The notes under the pieces were generated by a model. The model was given only the letters and a program-made list of their open reading frames with translations, was not told where the DNA came from and did no database searches. 9,070 bases of DNA, from contig DIZZ01000038.1 of NCBI GenBank assembly GCA_002428045.1, positions 3,437-12,506 on the forward strand. The letters run 5' to 3'. Numbering within the stretch: the stretch's first letter is position 1; every line of letters begins with the position of its first letter. Origin of the DNA: Verrucomicrobia bacterium UBA6015 (GTDB lineage: Bacteria; Verrucomicrobiota; Kiritimatiellia; UBA8416). Positions 1 to 4,183 of the stretch are shown here, piece by piece. The position numbers and the translations under genes were made by a program.

Positions 1-176
1 CCGATTTCGGAATATCCATCCACCGGCCCCTTGGCCATCAATGCCTCCCCGAACTTAAGTGCCTTCTCGCACCCGCTAGCCACCTTGAACGTGATGTTTT
101 GCATCTCGTCGCTTTCCGCTTCGATCCGCGTCTGGAATCCACAGATCCCGGCATCCACCTTGACAACGGTCTTCAT
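1..176 (-). CDS. Small conserved protein of unknown function, resembles DUF6951 (3' end outside window)
   Basis: This frame is open from an ATG at 176 to the window edge, giving the first 58 residues. The start MKTVVKVDAGICGF is followed by an acidic stretch (IEAESDEMQ) and a second cysteine in ASGCEKA. From memory this resembles the short bacterial and archaeal family DUF6951, which has a conserved N-terminal 'VxAGICGF' and further cysteines. Its function is unknown, so none is proposed. The ATG at 176 is chosen because AAAGGA lies 8 nt upstream (185-190). An in-frame ATG at 206 would add ten residues, but it lies inside the coding remnant of the preceding DinD-like fragment. The gene follows vapBC and that fragment on the same strand and has no obvious promoter of its own. 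Family assignment is moderate; that the frame is coding is fairly secure. Confidence 0.6.
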   Translation of the reverse strand, partial: MKTVVKVDAGICGFQTRIEAESDEMQNITFKVASGCEKALKFGEALMAKGPVDGYSEI

Positions 177-198
177 TCCGCATTTCCTTTCGGCTTTT

Positions 199-342
199 GC
201 GTTCATAGCCCACCTTCTCCAGCCATTGCTTGAAGGGTTCGGCTTTAGGCGATGGAATGGACTGAATCAGGCGAAGCAGGGTTTCGGTGTCGGCCATGTC
301 GGACAGCCGCATCTTCCCGTCGGCATCGGCATTTTCAAAGCA
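199..342 (-). pseudogene. Internal fragment of a DinD / BRO-N family gene
   Basis: About 48 codons read as a central piece of a DinD-type (DNA-damage-inducible protein D, BRO-N domain) protein. The block contains ADGKMRLSDMADTE, then RLIQSIPSPKAEPFKQWL and EKVGYER, which is a well-conserved stretch of this family. Both ends are lost. Upstream there is a TAA at 343-345 in the same frame, and downstream similarity stops at VGYER, where family members continue with a RIQEIEDPE-like segment. The frame then runs on into unrelated residues to about position 76 because it overlaps the next gene in another frame. Intact DinD proteins are several hundred residues long, so this is a remnant and not a gene. 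It marks a deletion or recombination scar between vapC and the small gene at the window edge. The family name is recalled, not searched. Confidence 0.65.
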
Positions 343-433
343 TTACATTTTGTGACGGTTTCACCCGCCAAATTCATGTGCTTGCTCCAGAAATCATCAT
401 GTTGGCCATGATACTATTCTCTTCGCTTATTCT

Positions 434-868
434 TCATGCGACCAGTGGGTTTTTAACTTTCAGCGAGGGGAAGCGCGAGAAATCGCGATCAGCCGTCCAG
501 AACGTCCGGATGCCGTGTTCGAGGCACAACGCGGCGATTCGCGCATCATGGATCATCGGGCCGGCGACTTTTCCGGATCTGACCAGTTCTGCAAGCCGAT
601 GGAAGTAATCCGGCCCTTCGCCGATAAAGTGCAGGCTGGGCGACGCCATCCACGCCTTGATGGCGGCAAGCGCAAGTTCTGCCGGGGTGGCGGGACGGTA
701 AATTCGGGGATGGGTGACAATCGCCAGAAACTCGTGAACACAGGGCCATGGAATGGCCCATGGGCTGACGCCTTCCGCTAACTGCTTGATCGCCCGCAAG
801 GCGTCTTCGTGCCAGGGGGAGTCCTCGCGGTGGGCATATACCAATAAGTTGGTATCCACGGCGATCAT
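434..868 (-). CDS. vapC: VapC-family PIN-domain ribonuclease toxin
   Basis: The 144-residue protein is a single PIN domain. VapC toxins are Mg2+-dependent endoribonucleases that cut tRNA or rRNA and stop growth when released from their antitoxin. The acidic active-site residues expected of a PIN domain are all visible: D5 in MIAVDTNLLVYA, E46 in VHEF, D108 in HDARIAA, and D127 (with D129) in TADRDFSRF. The length is normal for the family and the frame is intact, so the toxin should be active. The ATG at 866-868 overlaps the vapB stop as ATGA (865-868), the usual arrangement for translational coupling, so no separate ribosome site is needed. The gene is probably transcribed only from the vapB promoter, or by read-through from acr3. 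The cellular target cannot be told from the sequence. Confidence 0.92.
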   Translation of the reverse strand: MIAVDTNLLVYAHREDSPWHEDALRAIKQLAEGVSPWAIPWPCVHEFLAIVTHPRIYRPATPAELALAAIKAWMASPSLHFIGEGPDYFHRLAELVRSGKVAGPMIHDARIAALCLEHGIRTFWTADRDFSRFPSLKVKNPLVA

Positions 869-1110
869 GCGCCCCGATCCTCGTAGACTGCATCGCGGAT
901 TGCTGACCAGCCCGCTTTGGAGAATTCGGGCGACAAGCCTTCGCCCTTGAATGTCACAGGCTTTATTTGATGAGGGATCTCGGATTTGCTATGCTCCAGC
1001 ACATGCAGCAGACCCTCGGTGATCAGCTCCCGCATGGTGACGTGTCGCCTGTGCGCCAGCGTCTTGGTGCGCCTGAAAAGCACATCAGGCATATCTATGG
1101 TTGTTTTCAT
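865..1110 (-). CDS. vapB: VapB-type ribbon-helix-helix antitoxin
   Basis: The 81-residue protein begins MKTTIDMPDVLFRRTK, the beta-strand of a ribbon-helix-helix DNA-binding domain, followed by helices covering LAHRRHVTMRELITEGL. The C-terminal third (GLSPEFSKAGWSAIRDAVYEDRGA region) is the expected flexible toxin-binding tail, with the WxxIRDxxYEDRGA-like ending common in VapB partners of PIN toxins. As in other VapBC pairs, it should neutralise VapC and repress its own promoter as part of the VapBC complex. The ATG at 1110 is chosen over in-frame ATGs at 1122 and 1158. The one at 1122 falls inside the predicted -10 box, and 1158 lies upstream of the promoter and overlaps the acr3 stop. No Shine-Dalgarno sequence precedes 1110, which fits a leaderless message. 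The stop overlaps the vapC start by 4 nt. Confidence 0.87.
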   Translation of the reverse strand: MKTTIDMPDVLFRRTKTLAHRRHVTMRELITEGLLHVLEHSKSEIPHQIKPVTFKGEGLSPEFSKAGWSAIRDAVYEDRGA

Positions 1111-1117
1111 ATTGCTA

Positions 1118-1146
1118 ACCATACTAAATGAGATCGGCCTTGTCAA
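1118..1146 (-). promoter_or_regulatory. Predicted vapBC promoter
   Basis: On the minus strand a perfect -35 hexamer TTGACA (1146-1141) is followed by a 17-bp spacer and TATGGT (1123-1118, four of six matches to the -10 consensus). Transcription would start at about 1111-1110, at the vapB ATG itself, so the message would be leaderless. The -35 box begins 8 bp past the acr3 stop codon, so vapBC has its own promoter although it sits in line with the ars genes. VapBC autorepression is expected here, but I see no convincing long palindrome. Confidence 0.6.
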
Positions 1147-1154
1147 TCTGTCGA

Positions 1155-2228
1155 TCATGCCGTCTCTTGTTTATCAAGGCGTGCAGCGGGAAACCAGCCC
1201 GTCGTTCGATTGGCAAACTTCACGAGCGAGAGCATGACCGGGACTTCGACGAGCACGCCGACGATCGTGGCCAGCACGACCGGCGAGGAGGCACCGAAGA
1301 GCGAAATCGCCACCGCGACCGACAGCTCGAAGAAGTTGGATGCGCCGATCATGCCGCCCGGTGCCGCGATATCGTGCGGCAGTCGAAGTTTTTTCCCCGT
1401 CAGGTAGGCGATGAAGAAGATGAGGTAGGTCTGGATGACCAGCGGCACGGCGATCAGCACGATGTGCAGTGGATTCTTGAGGATCACATCGCCTTGGAAT
1501 GAGAAGATCAGCACCAGCGTCAACAACAGTCCACTGATGGTGACGTTGCTGAACTTCGGAATGAAGGTCTTGTTGAAGTAGTCCAGACCTTTGGTCTTGA
1601 TAACATGCATACGGGTCAGCACGCCACCCACCAGCGGGATGACCACGAACAGACCGACCGAGATGAACAGGGTGTCCCACGGCACCTGGATGCCGCCGAT
1701 GCCCAGCAATAGGGCGACGATCGGTACAAAGGCGGGAAGGATGATCAGGTCGTTGGTGGCCACCTGCACTACGGTATAGGCCGGATTGCCACGGGTGAGG
1801 TGACTCCAGACAAAGACCATGGCGGTGCAAGGCGCGGCCCCCAGCAAGACGGCCCCGGCCAGATAGTCCTTGGCCAGTTCGTGCGGGATGAGGTTCTTGA
1901 ACACCACATAGAAGAAGAACGAGGCGATGCCAAACATCGTAAATGGCTTGATCAGCCAGTTGACGATCCAGGTGATATACAGTCCTTTCGGGTTCTTGCC
2001 GACATTCTTGATGCTGGTGAAATCGACTTTCATCATCATCGGCCAGATCATCACCCAGATCAGCACGGCAATCGGAATGGAGACCCTGGCATACTCGAAT
2101 TTGCCAAGGAAGCCGGGGATGCCGGGCAGGAACCGGCCGATCAGAACGCCAGCAACCATGCACAGCGCGACCCAGACGGTCAGGTACTTGTCAAAGAACC
2201 CGATTTGCAGTTTTTGTTTTTCACTCAT
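1155..2228 (-). CDS. acr3: Arsenite efflux permease of the ACR3 family
   Basis: The 357-residue hydrophobic protein has about ten predicted membrane helices. It is an inner-membrane exporter that extrudes As(OH)3, and in some members Sb(III), using the proton gradient. Family marks seen are the N-terminal FFDKYLTVWVALCM segment, PMMMKVDF, the cysteine motif GAAPCTAMVFVWSHL (Cys134 from this start), NDLIILPAF, and GASNFFELSVAVAIS with Glu301. The cysteine and glutamate appear to match the pair known to be essential in studied Acr3 proteins. Length is normal and the frame is intact. The ATG at 2228 is chosen because AAGGAG (2241-2236) lies 7 nt before it. The ATG two codons upstream at 2234 is only 1 nt from that site. 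It is the last ars gene of the cluster. A 189-bp spacer with inverted repeats separates it from the preceding gene, so its expression may be partly independent. Confidence 0.95.
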   Translation of the reverse strand: MSEKQKLQIGFFDKYLTVWVALCMVAGVLIGRFLPGIPGFLGKFEYARVSIPIAVLIWVMIWPMMMKVDFTSIKNVGKNPKGLYITWIVNWLIKPFTMFGIASFFFYVVFKNLIPHELAKDYLAGAVLLGAAPCTAMVFVWSHLTRGNPAYTVVQVATNDLIILPAFVPIVALLLGIGGIQVPWDTLFISVGLFVVIPLVGGVLTRMHVIKTKGLDYFNKTFIPKFSNVTISGLLLTLVLIFSFQGDVILKNPLHIVLIAVPLVIQTYLIFFIAYLTGKKLRLPHDIAAPGGMIGASNFFELSVAVAISLFGASSPVVLATIVGVLVEVPVMLSLVKFANRTTGWFPAARLDKQETA

Positions 2229-2235
2229 GCTCATA

Positions 2236-2241
2236 CTCCTT
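2236..2241 (-). promoter_or_regulatory. Ribosome binding site deciding the acr3 start
   Basis: AAGGAG on the minus strand lies 7 nt before the ATG at 2228 and only 1 nt before the ATG at 2234. This supports the shorter 357-residue form. Confidence 0.7.
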
Positions 2242-2294
2242 TTTTAAAACTTAGTCTTTTTGCCTCACTTTTTCGCTTGACGATAGCGCGGCGA

Positions 2295-2346
2295 CGAGAA
2301 CGGTGAACGATTCAATTCCCTACTCGTTGTCCGTTCTCGTTCACCG
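2295..2346. repeat. Nested inverted repeats upstream of acr3
   Basis: CGGTGAACGA at 2301-2310 has an exact inverted copy TCGTTCACCG at 2337-2346. Overlapping it, CGAGAACGG at 2295-2303 has an exact inverted copy CCGTTCTCG at 2331-2339. The two pairings are mutually exclusive because each arm shares bases with the other, so the transcript could form either of two stems. No T-run follows either stem on the minus strand. Role unknown. Confidence 0.6.
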
Positions 2347-2359
2347 ATTTCCCTACAAA

Positions 2360-2380
2360 GAAGTTGCCAAACACAACTTC
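2360..2380 (-). other. Perfect 7-bp hairpin, possible weak terminator
   Basis: GAAGTTG (2360-2366) and CAACTTC (2374-2380) form a perfect 7-bp stem with a 7-nt loop. Read on the minus strand, the right arm runs into TTTGT, a short T-rich stretch, so it might act as a weak intrinsic terminator or attenuator between the AhpD-like gene and acr3. The stem is only moderately G+C rich. Confidence 0.35.
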
Positions 2381-2385
2381 ATTCA

Positions 2386-2406
2386 CCACCGGCACAAGGC
2401 CGGTGG
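2386..2406 (-). other. GC-rich hairpin just after the AhpD-like gene
   Basis: CCACCGGC (2386-2393) pairs perfectly with GCCGGTGG (2399-2406) around a 5-nt loop, 11 nt past the stop codon of the AhpD-like gene on the minus strand. The position suits a terminator or an mRNA-protecting 3' stem-loop. No T-run follows, so intrinsic termination is doubtful. Confidence 0.45.
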
Positions 2407-2417
2407 GATCGCTTCGC

Positions 2418-2699
2418 TTAGCAGCAACAGCCGCTCTTTTTTGCGGGTGCGCTGCCGGGACAGCAGCAACCGCCGGAAGACGCTGGCTTTGCTGGCGCAT
2501 CAAGAATCCCGGTTGAGAATTGCTTCATGGCCGCCATCGATCCTTTCTCCACCATGTGGCCGACGCCGATCGCCTCACGGATCTCGTCGTCGGTCAAGCC
2601 GACGTCACGCCCCTTGGCAACATGATACTCCAGGCAGGGTTGGCAATGCGCCCCTACGGAAGCCCCAATCGCAATCATTTCCTTCGTCTTTTCGTCCAT
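2418..2699 (-). CDS. AhpD/carboxymuconolactone-decarboxylase-like protein with Cys-triplet tail
   Basis: The 93-residue protein has a short CMD/AhpD-like helical domain. The redox motif is CxxCxxxH, with C19 and C22 in GAHCQPCLEYH and H26, as in the peroxidase-reducing protein AhpD. The segment TDDEIREAIGVGHMVEKGSMAAMKQF is typical of the family. After about residue 68 a low-complexity linker carries two blocks of three adjacent cysteines (78-80 and 91-93), the second forming the extreme C-terminus. Tails of this kind could bind soft metals or As(III), but that is inference. The ATG at 2699 starts the family's usual MDEKTKEMIAIGA and has a weak GAGAG-type site upstream. The frame is also open upstream to 2930, into the remnant of a GxxExxR gene. 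A fused 170-residue product is possible but unlikely. The position between arsC and acr3 suggests co-expression with arsenic resistance. Confidence 0.85.
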   Translation of the reverse strand: MDEKTKEMIAIGASVGAHCQPCLEYHVAKGRDVGLTDDEIREAIGVGHMVEKGSMAAMKQFSTGILDAPAKPASSGGCCCPGSAPAKKSGCCC

Positions 2700-2786
2700 A
2701 CTTTCACTCTCTTTCTGTCTTTTCTTGTTTTCCTGCCGCCCACCGACCTTGCGTCGGAGGATGCCAACGTTTTTCATTGTCCCACT

Positions 2787-3034
2787 GCGGTGCGGTACCG
2801 CTTTCAGCTCGATCGTTATTTTATTCCAGATGACAAAATCAGGATACAATACATGCGCGGTTTCTCCGTTAAGCATAAGGGGATGGGGATGTTTGCTGAC
2901 GAATGGAATTCCTTCCTTTTCTAGCCACATCGCTAAAGCTTTGGGATAAATCTCTTCGCAACGCCCAAGCCAACCCCATTTTGAATGTCACACAATCCCC
3001 TTCGCATCAAGGCTGTTTCTTCTTCATAAATCAT
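2787..3034 (-). pseudogene. GxxExxR (PD-(D/E)XK nuclease-like) gene, frameshifted and truncated
   Basis: An ATG at 3034 with a good ribosome site (GGGAG at 3044-3040, 5 nt spacing) opens MIYEEETALMRRGLCDIQN and reaches GVGLG, then hits a stop at 2933. Near 2963 the similarity continues in another frame as RCEEIYPKALAMWLEKEGIPF, restoring the family's G-x-x-E-x-x-Y signature (GRCEEIY). It then runs through YPDFVIWNKITIELKAVPHR, which holds the PD...ExK nuclease-like residues. A single-base deletion near 2963 would explain the break. Homology ends at PHR (about 2787). The last 30 or so residues expected of the family are absent, and the frame runs without a stop into the AhpD-like gene. GxxExxR proteins are small predicted nucleases of unclear role. 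This copy has decayed inside the ars operon, 47 nt after arsC. Family assignment is from memory of the motif. Confidence 0.75.
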
Positions 3035-3081
3035 GTACTCTCCCTCATCCGTGGGTCGGCTTTGCCATCCATGGGGCTACC

Positions 3082-3537
3082 TCATGCAGTATGGTTTTCT
3101 AAGCATCCCGGCAGTTGTTCGACAAAGGCTTTAATCTCGTCGCGGACGCGGCGGTAGCAATCGAGCTGCGCGTCTGCGCTTGCACCCTGCGCGGCGAGGT
3201 CCCGAGCCAATGCGGGCGGATCGTCAAAGCCGACATGAACGATTCTTGCATTACCGGGAAAGAGCGGGCAATGCTCGTTGGCATGACCGCAGACGGTCAC
3301 GACAACATCGAACGGGATGTGCAGCAGGTCGTTCACATTCTCCGATTTATGACCGGAAATATCCACACCGGCTTCCGCCATCACCTTGACCGCATTCGGA
3401 TTTAGGCCATGCGTTTCAATCCCGGCCGAATATGCATTGATCACATCACCCTTTAGATGACGGGCCCAGCCTTCAGCCATCTGGCTGCGGCAGGAATTTC
3501 CAGTGCACAGGAACAGCACATTAAGTTTCTCACTCAT
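3082..3537 (-). CDS. arsC: Arsenate reductase, low-molecular-weight phosphatase type
   Basis: The 151-residue cytosolic enzyme reduces As(V) to As(III) so that Acr3 can export it. The fold is that of low-molecular-weight protein tyrosine phosphatases. The P-loop CTGNSCRS gives the C-x5-R signature (C11, R17). Two further cysteines, C83 and C90 in TVCGHANEHCPLF, match the Cys-Cys relay of thioredoxin-coupled ArsC (as in Staphylococcus pI258), and a DP loop is present in FDDPPAL (D105/D106). This points to thioredoxin and not glutaredoxin as electron donor, which is inference from family. Length is slightly over the usual 130-140, mainly at the C-terminus. The ATG at 3537 has AGGAG (3548-3544) 6 nt upstream. 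That site overlaps the arsR stop (TAGGAG), so the two genes, 9 bp apart, are probably translationally linked. Confidence 0.95.
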   Translation of the reverse strand: MSEKLNVLFLCTGNSCRSQMAEGWARHLKGDVINAYSAGIETHGLNPNAVKVMAEAGVDISGHKSENVNDLLHIPFDVVVTVCGHANEHCPLFPGNARIVHVGFDDPPALARDLAAQGASADAQLDCYRRVRDEIKAFVEQLPGCLENHTA

Positions 3538-3543
3538 TATGAT

Positions 3544-3549
3544 CTCCTA
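3544..3549 (-). promoter_or_regulatory. arsC ribosome binding site fused with the arsR stop codon
   Basis: The minus-strand hexamer TAGGAG is both the TAG stop of arsR (3549-3547) and the AGGAG ribosome site of arsC, 6 nt before its ATG. This favours re-initiation by ribosomes finishing arsR. Confidence 0.75.
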
Positions 3550-3870
3550 TTTACATCCCATTATTTTTTTTACCTTGCCAAGATCCGCCTTGATGTCCGG
3601 ATCTTTAGAAAGCGGTTTTTCAAGCCACTCGCGAAGCGGGGCAGGGAAGTCGGGGCTCAGCGTGTAGTGGACCCAGCGTCCGGCCTTGCGGCTATCGATC
3701 AACCCGGCGCGGATCAGTAGTTCCATGTGGCGTGAGGCCGTGGCCCCGGTCACGCCTAGCAGTTCGCTGATCTGGCAGGCGCACAGCTCCTCGGTATTCA
3801 TCAAGGCGGCAACAACCCGCAAACGGTTGCGATCAGCCAGTGCCTTCAGTTGCTCCAGTGGTGCTTTCAT
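3547..3870 (-). CDS. arsR: ArsR/SmtB-family arsenic-responsive repressor
   Basis: The 107-residue winged helix-turn-helix repressor should bind the ars promoter and release it on binding As(III) or Sb(III). The DNA-binding part is clear: ISELLGVTGATASRHMELLIRAGLI (helix-turn-helix), followed by the wing SRKAGRWVHYTL. Just before the helix-turn-helix is ELCACQ with C30 and C32, the pair that binds arsenite in classical ArsR proteins (ELCVCDLC). The third classical cysteine is replaced here by Ser35. The only other cysteine is C106 in the terminal MGCK. The ATG at 3870 is chosen over an in-frame GTG at 3879, which lies within the predicted -10 box. It is the first gene of the ars cluster, 9 bp ahead of arsC. 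Autoregulation is expected from family behaviour. Confidence 0.93.
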   Translation of the reverse strand: MKAPLEQLKALADRNRLRVVAALMNTEELCACQISELLGVTGATASRHMELLIRAGLIDSRKAGRWVHYTLSPDFPAPLREWLEKPLSKDPDIKADLGKVKKIMGCK

Positions 3871-3877
3871 GCCGCCC

Positions 3878-3907
3878 ACTATACTTGCATTATTAGCTAA
3901 CTGTCAA
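3878..3907 (-). promoter_or_regulatory. Predicted ars operon promoter with candidate operator
   Basis: On the minus strand TTGACA (3907-3902) is followed by an 18-bp spacer and TATAGT (3883-3878, five of six consensus matches). Transcription would begin at about 3871-3870, at or one base before the arsR ATG. The spacer contains the 8-bp palindrome TTAGCTAA (3893-3900). The -35 side is flanked by inverted ATTATT (3889-3894) and AATAAT (3910-3915). Either could be the ArsR operator; A/T-rich imperfect palindromes overlapping the promoter are typical for ArsR/SmtB sites. Confidence 0.65.
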
Positions 3908-4183
3908 ACAATAATCTGGTCATCCCATCAGAAAATTCGAATCCGGTCCATTTCAAGCCGTTCAAATATAATTTCGGGTGTGTGTCGGAAAAAACCTTGA
4001 AATCGATCCCCGAAAAATCCTACACTTACACAAGAGAGAGAGCACGCCATCCCCCGGGCGAAAGTAAAGAAGGTTCACAGGAACAAGAGGCGAAACAGCG
4101 GACGATATGTTAACAATGCGAGACTCAATCATAGATTATCGAGACCCCAAAAAACATAACGTGCTGAAAGAAAGAAGTTAATC
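3908..4183 (+). other. Non-coding gap between arsR and the divergent secreted-protein gene
   Basis: No credible gene lies here. A possible plus-strand promoter is TTGAAA at 3997-4002, an 18-bp spacer and TACACT at 4021-4026. It would give an untranslated leader of about 150 nt for the gene at 4184. The leader is purine rich and holds only a small GTTC-ACAG-GAAC hairpin. I could not match it to a riboswitch class. A weak ribosome site (AAAGAAG) lies 6 nt before the ATG at 4184. Confidence 0.4.

Noticed and set aside
396..412. ATCATG / CATGAT inverted repeat after vapC as a terminator
   Set aside because: The stem is only 6 bp, A/T rich and without a T-run on the minus strand.
1174..2163. Minus-strand open frame of 329 codons within acr3
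   Set aside because: It is an out-of-frame shadow of the membrane protein gene, rich in His, Arg and Asp with no hydrophobic segments.
2312..2503. Minus-strand open frame of 63 codons ending in VNENGQRVGN
   Set aside because: It overlaps the AhpD-like gene in another frame, crosses the inverted repeats, is low in complexity and has no ribosome site. It is probably a by-product of the repeat sequence.
4033..4183. Possible riboswitch in the leader of the secreted-protein gene
   Set aside because: The GGGCGAAAG stretch recalled motifs of known riboswitches, but no matching paired elements or conserved core of a known class could be found.
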